From Rhodothalassiaceae bacterium (lineage in GTDB: Bacteria; Pseudomonadota; Alphaproteobacteria; Sphingomonadales; Rhodothalassiaceae), in contig BPKC01000001.1 of the NCBI GenBank assembly GCA_026004935.1, positions 1,713,491 through 1,777,490 on the forward strand: a DNA stretch of 64,000 nucleotides, given 5' to 3'. Positions 31,648-39,565 of this stretch are shown here, piece by piece. The position numbers were made by a program, and so were the translations under genes. Numbering within the stretch: the first letter of the stretch is position 1; each line of letters opens with the position of its first letter. The notes beneath the pieces were generated by a model. The model was not told the origin of the DNA. It ran no database searches and saw only the letters and a program-made list of their open reading frames with translations.

Positions 31648-33774
31648 TCAGATCACCGAGAGCAGCGCGTCATAGAGCTGCTGCACGGTGGACAGCGCCC
31701 GCGCAGCCGCGTTGTAGCTGTTCTGAAAGATCACGAGATTGGCGAGCTCCTCGTCGAGATTGACGCCGGAGATGCTGTTGCGCCGCTGGTCGATCTCCGT
31801 CTTCTGGTTCCGGGTGTCGTCGCGCGCGAGCTTGGCGCGGTCGGCGAGCTGGGCGAAGTTGCCGATCACCGCGCCGTTGAAGGAGGAGAGCGTGCGCGCC
31901 TGGGCGGCGAGCTCGCCCGCGTCCGAAAAGTTGATCACCTTCGTCTCGAGCGCCTGAAGCGCCAGTGCCCCGGCCTGGTCGCCCTTGAACAGCGCGACCT
32001 CGCCCGGCAGCGCCGTGAGCTTGAGGCGCGCGGTGGCGAGCAGCCCCGCGTCGGCCGGCACCTCCTCGACGATGCGCATGTCGGCCGCCGCCTCGGCCCG
32101 GAAGGGATCGCCGATGCCGAAGAAGCGCGAGATCGACACCCCGGTGCCGGCGAGATCCGTGGTGTCATTGACGACCGCAAGCCGCGCACCCGACGGCGCA
32201 TTGCTCGTCGGCGTGATCACCAGGCGGCCGGCGGAATCGAGGCTGAACTGGAAGAGATTGCCGAGCCCCGCCGTCGGATCGTTCAGCGCCGTCACGATGT
32301 CGCCGAAGGTCGAGGTGCCGCCGAGCGGGATCGCGACGTCCGCGATCGTCCGGCCGAAGGCGTCCTTGACCGCCAGCTCGATCTGGCCGCCGGGCTGCAG
32401 ATTGTGGGCGTCACCCGCCGCCACGCCGGTCTCGTAGAGGCCGGGCGCGCGGGCGGTGAGCAGGTCGTTCATGCCGAAGAAATGCGCAAAGCCGCGGCCG
32501 GCGCGGTCGCTGGGGCGCGCCTCGTCCTGGGCGATGACGACGCCGTTGGCCGGATTGGCCGCCTGAAACTGCATCACGCCGTTGGTGAAGCTCAAGGTGC
32601 CGGCGCCGCCCAGTCCCGCGTTCACCGTGGCGATCACGCTGGCGAGCGAGGCGGTGGGATTGGCGTCGAAGTCGTAGCTCGCGGATGCGATGAGGGTGCC
32701 GTTCTGGTCCACCACCGCGAAATGCGCGACGCCGGTGAAATGGTGCGGCGCGCTCGCATCGAGCCCCACGACGTCGCCGGTGAGCGTATTGGGCGGCGGT
32801 ACCGCGGTGTTGGCGTTGTGCACCGCGTTCACCTCGTCGGCCACCCGCGCGGCGAGTTCGCCGAGCGCGAGCGAGAGGTTCACGAGGTCCTTGTCGCGCA
32901 TGTCGAGCAGGCCGCGCAGCGCGCCCGAGCGGATGTCGCCGTCAAGCGCGCGCACCGTGCCCGTGGGCTGGTTCGTGAACGGGTTGATGCGCGAGATGGT
33001 GATCGGCGGGAACTGGGTGCCGGCGGTGACATTGCCGGGGCTCTTGTACGCCAGCTCCGCGAAGCTCGCCTTGGTGACGAGGGCGACACCGCTCGTTGTC
33101 ACCACGTCGACCGAGCCGTCGCCGTTCTCGATGATGCGGATGTCGATCTGTTCGGCGAGCCGCGCAAGCGCCGCATCGCGCTGGTTCTCGGCGGGGCCCG
33201 GCTCGCCCGAGAGCACCGTCTGCTGCACGACGTCGCGGTTGAGCTCGAAGATCTCCTTGATCGTCGCATTGATCGCGGGCAGGCGCGCCTCGATCTCGGC
33301 GCTCGCATCCCCGCGCAGCTCCTGGAGGGCCGAGGCGATGCGCGAGACCTCGGCCGTGTAAGCGCCGAGATCGCCCAGAAACTGCTGGCGCGTCACGGCG
33401 TCGGCGGGGTCGAGCGCCAGGGCCGCAAGCGACTCGAAGAGCTTGTTCATGCGGGCGGAAAGATTGGTCTCGGCGTCCGGCCGCCCGAGCGCGGCCTGCA
33501 GGCGGTCGTGGAGCAGCGCCATGGTGTCGTTGCGCTCGGCCTCCGATGTCGCGGCCAGCGACGCGCGTTCGAGAAAGCGGTCGATGACGCGCTCGACGGC
33601 CTGGATGTCGACGCCGTTGGACTTGCCGCCGGCCAGCACCGCCTCCTGACGCACCGCCTGGCGCGCGTAGTTCGGGGTGTTCACGTTCGCGATGTTGTCG
33701 GAGGTGACCCGCAGGGCCTCCTGCGAGACCTGAAGTCCCGTCAGCGACGTGAACAGGATGCCATTGAGCGCCAT
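31648..33774 (-). CDS. flgK: flagellar hook-associated protein 1 (FlgK)
   Basis: 708 aa from the ATG at 33774, preceded by AGGAAGG. The N-terminal rod/hook motif SLTGLQVSQEALRVTSDNIA is followed by NVNTPNYARQ. The middle domains are beta-rich. The C-terminal motif is NLVIFQNSYNAAARALSTVQ, then QLYDALLSVI. Export occurs by the flagellar type III apparatus. A sigma-54-like promoter lies about 100 bases upstream, fitting late flagellar control. FlgK and FlgL together form the hook-filament junction. Confidence 0.92.
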   Translation of the reverse strand: MALNGILFTSLTGLQVSQEALRVTSDNIANVNTPNYARQAVRQEAVLAGGKSNGVDIQAVERVIDRFLERASLAATSEAERNDTMALLHDRLQAALGRPDAETNLSARMNKLFESLAALALDPADAVTRQQFLGDLGAYTAEVSRIASALQELRGDASAEIEARLPAINATIKEIFELNRDVVQQTVLSGEPGPAENQRDAALARLAEQIDIRIIENGDGSVDVVTTSGVALVTKASFAELAYKSPGNVTAGTQFPPITISRINPFTNQPTGTVRALDGDIRSGALRGLLDMRDKDLVNLSLALGELAARVADEVNAVHNANTAVPPPNTLTGDVVGLDASAPHHFTGVAHFAVVDQNGTLIASASYDFDANPTASLASVIATVNAGLGGAGTLSFTNGVMQFQAANPANGVVIAQDEARPSDRAGRGFAHFFGMNDLLTARAPGLYETGVAAGDAHNLQPGGQIELAVKDAFGRTIADVAIPLGGTSTFGDIVTALNDPTAGLGNLFQFSLDSAGRLVITPTSNAPSGARLAVVNDTTDLAGTGVSISRFFGIGDPFRAEAAADMRIVEEVPADAGLLATARLKLTALPGEVALFKGDQAGALALQALETKVINFSDAGELAAQARTLSSFNGAVIGNFAQLADRAKLARDDTRNQKTEIDQRRNSISGVNLDEELANLVIFQNSYNAAARALSTVQQLYDALLSVI

Positions 33775-33876
33775 GCTCGCCCGCCTTCCTTGTCCGTGCC
33801 CGCAACGCGCCGCATGGGCAGGATCTGCCGGCCGGTGGCGGCAGACCGCAGCGACGGCCGCCGGGCAGCCCTGCCA

Positions 33877-33892
33877 TGCATGCTCCGTGCCA
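33877..33892 (-). promoter_or_regulatory. sigma-54-type promoter of flgKL
   Basis: On the minus strand the sequence reads TGGCAC-GGAGC-ATGCA, one base off the sigma-54 consensus TGGCAC-N5-TTGCA. The -12 element is about 100 bases upstream of the flgK ATG. Late flagellar genes in several alphaproteobacteria use sigma-54, which supports the match. Confidence 0.6.
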
Positions 33893-33925
33893 GAAGGAAG
33901 GGGTGGGGCGCCGACAAGGGCCGGA

Positions 33926-35041
33926 TCAGGGGCGTGCGCCGGGCTCGCCGTTCTTCTGCCCATCGGCGCCGGGCACCTTGAACACCTGGCCCGGATAGAT
34001 GAGGTCGGGATCGGCGATCTGCTCGGCGTTCTCCTGGAAGATCAGGGTGTAGCGCACGCCGCGGCCGTAGAGCTTGCGGGCGATCCCCCACAGCGTGTTG
34101 CCCGGGCGCACGACCACGGCCTGCTTCGCCCGGCTCGGGTCGGGTGCGGCACCGGTCGAGAACGGCTGGAGCACCCGGAGCTCGACATTGTCGCTGCCGG
34201 GAAGAAGCTGGTCCAGTCTGAGCACGTGCTCGCCGTCGGCCAGCGGTTCCAAGGCCTTCAGCTCCCAGCGGCCGTCGTCGCCGACGCGGACGTCGCCCAG
34301 ATACACGTTGTCGAGATAGATCCGCAGCAGCGCCCGCGGCACGCCACGGCCGGCGAAGACGGGCACGCGGTCGTCGCCGTAGTCCACGCTGTCCACGGCG
34401 AGCTGGTCGCCGAGCTCGCCGGGCGCCGTGGCGCCCGGGCGCTGGAGCACCCGGCTCGCGCCCTCGCCGCTCTTGGGGGTGAGCACGGCGAGCACGCCGT
34501 TCTTGCGGTCGGCGGCGAAACGCTCCGGCTCGGCGCGCTCGGGGATCGACACCACGACGACATCGTCCGACTCGACTGTCTTTTCCGCGGCCTGCGCTCC
34601 GCCGCCGGGATGGTCGGCATCCGCCACGCGCTCCGGCAGCACGGCCTTGAGCGAGAGCTCGGCCGTACCGGGCAGCAGCGGCTCCTCCAGGATGAAGACC
34701 CATTCCCCGCGTTCGTCCGCCGTGACCTCGCCGACCTGCCGGCCGTTGACGAGGATCGCGACCTTCGCGCCCGGGGCGGCGCGGCCGGCGATCACACCGG
34801 TTCCGCCGCGCGAGATCCGCACGACATCGAAGCTCGGAAGCGCCGGGGCGGCGCCTTCGGCCGCCGGCCTGTCGGCCTGTGCGCCCGTGCCGCCGCCATC
34901 GCGGGTGGCGAGCCGCCACGTCGCAAGCGCCACGATCGCGAGCGCCGCCATGCCCAGCGCCACCCAGAAGCGCCAGCGGTCCCAGGGCGTGGGTTCCCTT
35001 CGCGGATCCGCAACCGGCAACGGCCGATCCATTGTCACCAT
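33926..35041 (-). CDS. membrane-anchored LysM peptidoglycan-binding protein
   Basis: 371 aa. A short cytoplasmic start (MVTMDRPLPVADPRREPTPW) precedes one transmembrane helix (WVALGMAALAIVALATW). A periplasmic region follows with two Ig-like, cell-surface-style modules, around ISRGGTGVIAGRAAPGAKVA (with WVFILEEPLLPGTAEL) and around VPVFAGRGVPRALLRIYLDN (with WELKALEPLADGEHVL). The C-terminus is a LysM domain: VVVRPGNTLWGIARKLYGRG, YTLIFQENAEQIADPDLIYP, GQVFKVP. Start could also be the ATG 9 bases later, which has GGTGA just before it. The family is common in alphaproteobacteria; the role is presumably envelope maintenance. It is not part of the flagellar operon on sequence grounds but lies upstream in the same direction. 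Confidence 0.82.
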   Translation of the reverse strand: MVTMDRPLPVADPRREPTPWDRWRFWVALGMAALAIVALATWRLATRDGGGTGAQADRPAAEGAAPALPSFDVVRISRGGTGVIAGRAAPGAKVAILVNGRQVGEVTADERGEWVFILEEPLLPGTAELSLKAVLPERVADADHPGGGAQAAEKTVESDDVVVVSIPERAEPERFAADRKNGVLAVLTPKSGEGASRVLQRPGATAPGELGDQLAVDSVDYGDDRVPVFAGRGVPRALLRIYLDNVYLGDVRVGDDGRWELKALEPLADGEHVLRLDQLLPGSDNVELRVLQPFSTGAAPDPSRAKQAVVVRPGNTLWGIARKLYGRGVRYTLIFQENAEQIADPDLIYPGQVFKVPGADGQKNGEPGARP

Positions 35042-35341
35042 GTGTCCGTCTTCATGCGCGGATGCGCATATGCCGCGCTGATCCGCCCGCTTATGCGCCC
35101 GCCCGCGCGCCGCTGGCAAGAGCCTTCGCGGCCCTTGCGCGCCGGACGAGCCGGGTCGTGCGCGGGCGATCGCCCGCCGGAGCCGCCGCCCGCCGGCACT
35201 CTCGCGCAGGCGAGGTGAACGGCCGCTGAATGCGGCAGCGCACCGGAAACGAATCCTTCATGGAACGGGCGCAATGCGGTATCGCTAACCCGGCGGGTAC
35301 AGGTTGCAGTCACGGGCATCACAGGCTGCGGATGGGAAGTC
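35042..35341. other. 300-base divergent intergenic region, no gene seen
   Basis: This gap separates the LysM gene (minus) and the LOG-family gene (plus), so it should hold both promoters. I could not pick out a convincing -10/-35 pair; no palindrome-cluster repeat is present. Confidence 0.5.
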
Positions 35342-35929
35342 ATGACGACCAAACGGGAGGACGGTGCAGGGGGCAAGCTGCGCATCGGCAGCGTCTGCGT
35401 CTTCTGCGGTTCGCACGAGGGCCGCGATCCCGCGTATCGCAAGGCGGCGGCCCGGCTCGGCCGGGAAGCGGCGCGCCGCCGGGTGACCGTGGTCTACGGC
35501 GGCGGCTCCATCGGGCTGATGGGGGTCGTCGCCCGCGCGGCGCTGGAGGAGGGCGGCCATGTGGTGGGCATCATCCCCGAGCTTCTCGACCGCCTCGAGG
35601 TGGGCCTCAAGGAGGTGAGCGAATTCGTCCTCGTGCCCGACATGCACAGCCGCAAGGCCGAGATGTTCCGCCGCGCGGACGCCTTCGTGGTGCTGCCCGG
35701 AGGGCTCGGCACGCTGGACGAGTTCGTGGAGATAACCACCTGGGCGCAGCTCGGACTGCACAGCAAGCCCATCCTGCTCGTCAATCTCGCGGACTTCTTT
35801 GCGCCGCTCGTGGCATACCTCAGGCACGCGAGTGCCGAGGGCTTCATCGCACCCCGCCATCTCGAGCTTTTCACCGTCGTGCCCGACGTGGACGCCCTCT
35901 GGGCGGCCCTTGCCGCAGACGGGGCGTAA
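35342..35929 (+). CDS. LOG-family protein (cytokinin riboside 5'-monophosphate phosphoribohydrolase-like)
   Basis: 195 aa with the Rossmann-like lysine-decarboxylase-like fold. The motifs that define active LOG nucleoside-monophosphate phosphoribohydrolases are present: [42 protein letters not shown] and PGGLGTLDE. The expected reaction is release of a free base from an N6-modified AMP, or a related nucleotide. The physiological substrate in bacteria is not certain. ATG 35342 follows GGATGGGAAG. The old name lysine decarboxylase is misleading. Confidence 0.88.
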   Translation: MTTKREDGAGGKLRIGSVCVFCGSHEGRDPAYRKAAARLGREAARRRVTVVYGGGSIGLMGVVARAALEEGGHVVGIIPELLDRLEVGLKEVSEFVLVPDMHSRKAEMFRRADAFVVLPGGLGTLDEFVEITTWAQLGLHSKPILLVNLADFFAPLVAYLRHASAEGFIAPRHLELFTVVPDVDALWAALAADGA

Positions 35930-35950
35930 CCGGCGCCGCCGGCTCTCTTT
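35930..35950 (+). terminator. weak candidate terminator after the LOG gene
   Basis: CCGGC-GCC-GCCGG forms a 5-bp GC stem right after the stop, followed by CTCTCTTT. The stem is short and the T-run mixed, so it may be inefficient. Confidence 0.35.
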
Positions 35951-36041
35951 ACACCGCCCAAGTCTTTGTGCTGAAAGTCGCGGCGACCCGGAGGGGCCGG
36001 CGGCCCGGGGAAGGCTTCAGGCAACAGGTAAAGAGGATCCC

Positions 36042-37262
36042 ATGGCAAAGATCAAGGTCAAGAATCCGATCGTCGAGCTCGACGGCGACGAGATGACGCG
36101 GATCATCTGGCACTGGATCAAGGAGCGGCTGATCCTCCCGTATCTCGACATCGACATCAAGTATTACGACCTGTCCATCCAGAACCGCGACGCGACCGAC
36201 GACCGGGTGACCGTCGAGGCCGCCGCGGCGATCAGGAAATACGGCGTCGGCGTCAAATGCGCCACCATCACGCCCGACGAGGCGCGGGTGAAGGAGTTCG
36301 GCCTGAAGAAGATGTGGCGCTCTCCGAACGGCACGATCCGCAACATCCTCGGCGGGACCGTCTTCCGCGAGCCGATCATCATCAGGAACGTCCCGCGGCT
36401 CGTGCCGCACTGGACGAAGCCCATCATCGTCGGCCGCCACGCCTTCGGCGACCAGTACAAGGCCACCGACTTCAAGGTGCCGGGCAAGGGCCGGCTGACC
36501 CTGCGCTTCGAGCCGGAGGACGGCGGCGAGGCGATCGAATACGAGGTCTACGAGTTCCCGGGCCCGGGGGTCGCGATGGGCATGTACAATCTCGACAGCT
36601 CGATCCGCGATTTCGCCCGCGCCTGTTTCAACTATGGTCTCGAACGCGGCTATCCGGTCTATTTCTCGACCAAGAACACGATTCTCAAGGCCTACGACGG
36701 CCGCTTCAAGGACATCTTCCAGGAGGTGTTCGACAGCGAGTTCAAGGACAAATTCGCGGAAAAAGGGCTCACTTACGAGCACCGGCTGATCGACGACATG
36801 GTGGCCTGCGCGCTCAAGTGGTCGGGCGGCTTCGTGTGGGCCTGCAAGAACTATGACGGCGACGTGCAGTCGGATGTCGTCGCCCAGGGCTTCGGCTCGC
36901 TGGGGCTGATGACCTCGGTGCTGATGACGCCGGACGGCAAGACCATCGAGGCGGAGGCCGCCCACGGCACCGTCACGCGCCACTACCGTCAGCACCAGAA
37001 GGGCGAGCCGACCTCGACCAACCCCATCGCCTCCATCTTTGCCTGGACGCGGGGGCTGAAATACCGCGGCAAGATGGACGGCACGCCGGAGGTCGAACGC
37101 TTCGCCGAAACCCTCGAGCAGGTGGTGATCGAGACGGTGGAGGCCGGCTTCATGACCAAGGATCTGGCGCTGCTCATCGGCCCGGACCAGCCGTGGCTGA
37201 CCACCGAGCAGTTCTTCGCCAGGATCGAGGAGCGCCTGAAGCAGCGCCTCGGCACGGCCTGA
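36042..37262 (+). CDS. icd: NADP-dependent isocitrate dehydrogenase
   Basis: 406 aa, homodimeric eukaryote-like (type II) enzyme converting isocitrate to 2-oxoglutarate. It begins [20 protein letters not shown]. Substrate-binding residues are in [20 protein letters not shown] and [19 protein letters not shown]. The metal-binding Asp residues are in [20 protein letters not shown] and [11 protein letters not shown], and the NADP segment is [11 protein letters not shown]. The ATG follows AAGAGG. The long upstream extension of the frame is in the LOG gene and intergenic DNA. It is flanked downstream by palindrome cluster 3. Confidence 0.97.
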   Translation: MAKIKVKNPIVELDGDEMTRIIWHWIKERLILPYLDIDIKYYDLSIQNRDATDDRVTVEAAAAIRKYGVGVKCATITPDEARVKEFGLKKMWRSPNGTIRNILGGTVFREPIIIRNVPRLVPHWTKPIIVGRHAFGDQYKATDFKVPGKGRLTLRFEPEDGGEAIEYEVYEFPGPGVAMGMYNLDSSIRDFARACFNYGLERGYPVYFSTKNTILKAYDGRFKDIFQEVFDSEFKDKFAEKGLTYEHRLIDDMVACALKWSGGFVWACKNYDGDVQSDVVAQGFGSLGLMTSVLMTPDGKTIEAEAAHGTVTRHYRQHQKGEPTSTNPIASIFAWTRGLKYRGKMDGTPEVERFAETLEQVVIETVEAGFMTKDLALLIGPDQPWLTTEQFFARIEERLKQRLGTA

Positions 37263-37304
37263 GCGGCCGGCCGGCGGGCATCGCCCATCGGTCGTCGGCG
37301 GGGA

Positions 37305-37985
37305 ACATGGGGTGTTGCCGCTCTCCTTGTCGCGTCGTCCGCCGGCGGATGACGAGGAAAAGGGGCGGGACCCGCCCGTCAGGTCGGCGGATGACGATGG
37401 ACCCGCCCATCAGGCGTGGTGACTGGAAGAGCGCACCGGCGGTGACGACCTCCCCACCACGTCGTTCGCCGGCTCGACCGGCGAACCCAGCCGGCGGCGG
37501 CGCCAGCCCCGGCGCCGGGAATTGGCCCCGCTTTTGGCTGGATCCGCCGGTCAAGCCGGCGGATGACGAGAAGAGGGCGGCGGATGACGGGGAAGGGAGC
37601 TGGCCTCGCCCGTCACGTCGGCGGATGACGAAGAGAGAGGGTGCCGGCGGGTGACGCGGAAGGAGGATGGCCGCGCCGGTCGAGCCGGCGGTTGACGAGG
37701 AGAGAGTGCGCACCGGCGGTGACGACCTCCCCACCACGTCGTTCGCCGGCTCGACCGGCGAACCCAGCCGGCGGCGGCGCCAGCCCCGGCGCCGGGAATT
37801 GGCCCCGCTTTTGGCTGGATCCGCCGATCAAGTCGGCGGATGACGAAAAAAGGAAGGTGGATCCGCCGATCAAGTCGGCGGATGACGAGGAAGGGGGCGG
37901 CGGATGACGAGGAAGGGGGCTGTGCCCGCCGGTCAAGCCGGCGGGTGACGAGGGAAAGGGGCGGGCCCGGCCGTCACGTCGGCGG
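37305..37985. repeat. palindromic hairpin repeat cluster 3 with a 119-bp duplication
   Basis: The 800-base gap between icd and the pseudouridine synthase holds about ten hairpins, some intact (TTCGCCGGCTCGACCGGCGAA near 37462 and 37739; TCCGCCGATCAAGTCGGCGGA near 37820 and 37862; CCCGCCGGTCAAGCCGGCGG near 37925) and some with one arm only. The block 37431-37549 recurs at 37708-37826 with no difference seen. A short GTCGTCGGCGG piece at 37290 resembles the hexanucleotide tracts. No gene was seen here. Confidence 0.85.
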
Positions 37986-38069
37986 GTTGCGGGCGGGGAT
38001 GCGCGGCGGCGGTTGCGCCGGCCCGGGGGTTGCCGTCATGATGGCGCGCCCCATCTCGAGGGGCGGTGG

Positions 38070-38996
38070 ATGGACGCGGATTCCGCTGGACACATGGCAG
38101 AAGACCGGACGGCAGACGGACCCGCCGGCCCGGCCGCGCCGGAGCGGGGTGCGGGCGGCGAGCGGATCGCGAAGCTGCTCGCGCGCGCGGGCGTCGGCTC
38201 GCGGCGCGAGGTGGAGCGCATGATCGCCGCCGGCCGCGTCGCGCTCGCGGGCGAGCGGGTGACGAGCCCGGCGCTCAAGCTGGCGGACCTCTCGGCGGTC
38301 ACGGTCGACGGCCGGCCCGTGCCCCGGCCCGACCCGCCGCGGTTGTGGCGGCTGCACAAGCCGCGCGGCGTGCTCGTGACGCGGCGCGACCCGGAGGGCC
38401 GGCGCACGCTGGCCGACCTGCTTCCCGCCGAGCTTCGGGCTCTCAAGCCCGTCGGCCGTCTCGACATCAACAGCGAGGGGCTGCTGCTGCTCACCAACGA
38501 CGGGGAGCTCAAACGCCTGCTCGAGCATCCGGAAAGCGCCATCGCCCGCTCCTACCGCGTGCGCGTGCACGGCCCCCTCGACGAGGCGCGCCTGAAGCCG
38601 CTTCGAGAGGGCGTCGTCATCGCCGGCGAGCGGTTCCGGCCCATGGAGATCGCGCTCGAGCGGTCCGGGCGCAGCAACCACTGGCTGCTTGTCACCCTGC
38701 GCGAAGGGCGCAACCGCGAGATCCGCCGGGCGTTCGCCGCCGCAGGGCTTCAGGTCGACCGCCTGATCCGCACGCGTTATGGCCCCCTGACCCTCGGATC
38801 GCTCGCCCCGGGCGCGATCGCGGAGGTGCCGCAGAAGACGCTTCTCGCCCTGCTCGAGGCGCTGCCGGGCGGGGAGGACCTGCGCGCGGCCCTGCTCGCC
38901 GCCCGGAGCTGGTCGCCCGAACGCTGGGCGCGGCCGAAGAGACCCGCCGGCCCGCGCCGCACCCGCCGGCAGCGGGCGAAGGGGAGGGCGCGGTGA
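38070..38996 (+). CDS. RsuA/RluB-family rRNA pseudouridine synthase
   Basis: 308 aa. An S4 RNA-binding domain (GERIAKLLARAGVGSRREVE and following) covers about residues 27-90. The catalytic domain has WRLHKPRGVLVTRRDPEGR, then GRLDINSEGLLLLTNDGEL with the catalytic Asp, and RNREIRRAF near the C-terminal half. It ends in a Lys/Arg-rich tail (RPAGPRRTRRQRAKGRAR). It isomerises one uridine in 23S or 16S rRNA; the family (RluB, RluE, RluF, RsuA) cannot be told apart here, though the length favours RluB. An in-frame ATG at 38094 is an alternative start. It overlaps rsmD by one base (TGATG). Confidence 0.9.
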   Translation: MDADSAGHMAEDRTADGPAGPAAPERGAGGERIAKLLARAGVGSRREVERMIAAGRVALAGERVTSPALKLADLSAVTVDGRPVPRPDPPRLWRLHKPRGVLVTRRDPEGRRTLADLLPAELRALKPVGRLDINSEGLLLLTNDGELKRLLEHPESAIARSYRVRVHGPLDEARLKPLREGVVIAGERFRPMEIALERSGRSNHWLLVTLREGRNREIRRAFAAAGLQVDRLIRTRYGPLTLGSLAPGAIAEVPQKTLLALLEALPGGEDLRAALLAARSWSPERWARPKRPAGPRRTRRQRAKGRAR

Positions 38997-39565
38997 TGCG
39001 GGTGATCGCCGGGCGCTGGCGCGGGCTGAAGCTCAAGGCCCCGCCCGGGGACGGCCTGCGCCCCTCGAGCGACCGCCTGCGCGAGACGCTCTTCAACATC
39101 CTCGCCCACAATCCGGCCTTCCCGCCGCTTGCCGGCGGACGCGTCGCCGACATCTTCGCCGGCACCGGCGCCGTCGGCATCGAGGCGCTTTCGCGCGGGG
39201 CCGCCCATGTCGCCTTCCTCGAGCGCGATCCCCGCCACCTTGCCGTGCTGCGGGAGAACCTCGCGCGCCTGCGGCTGCCGGATCCCACGCGCATGGCCCG
39301 GGTCCTCAAGGCCGACGCGCGGCATCCGCCACCCGCGGACCGACCGTTCACCATCGTCTATCTCGACCCGCCCTATGGCGAGGGGCTGATCCGGCCGGCC
39401 CTGGAAGGCCTCGGGCGGGCCGGCTGGATCGCAGCGGACAGCCTGGTGATCGCGGAGACCGATGCGCGCGAGGAGATCGCCCTGCCGGCCGCCTGGTCGG
39501 TGATGGACAGGCGCGTGACGGGTCGCGCGGCGCTCCATTTCCTGCGCCCGCCGGCCGGCGGCTAG
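38996..39565 (+). CDS. rsmD: 16S rRNA (guanine(966)-N2)-methyltransferase
   Basis: 189 aa, SAM-dependent methylation of G966 in the 30S P-site region. MRVIAGRWRGLKLKAPPGDG and RPSSDRLRETLFNIL are the usual N-terminus. The SAM motif is VADIFAGTGAVGIEALSRGA, and the catalytic DPPY is in YLDPPYGEG. It starts by a one-base overlap with the pseudouridine synthase gene, so two rRNA modification genes form one unit. Its stop shares CTAG with the convergent thiolase-like gene. Confidence 0.93.
   Translation: MRVIAGRWRGLKLKAPPGDGLRPSSDRLRETLFNILAHNPAFPPLAGGRVADIFAGTGAVGIEALSRGAAHVAFLERDPRHLAVLRENLARLRLPDPTRMARVLKADARHPPPADRPFTIVYLDPPYGEGLIRPALEGLGRAGWIAADSLVIAETDAREEIALPAAWSVMDRRVTGRAALHFLRPPAGG

Noticed and set aside
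37305-37985. Cluster 3 as a set of rho-independent terminators for icd
   Set aside because: The hairpins lack T-runs after the stem in the icd direction and the same elements occur between divergent genes, where termination makes little sense.
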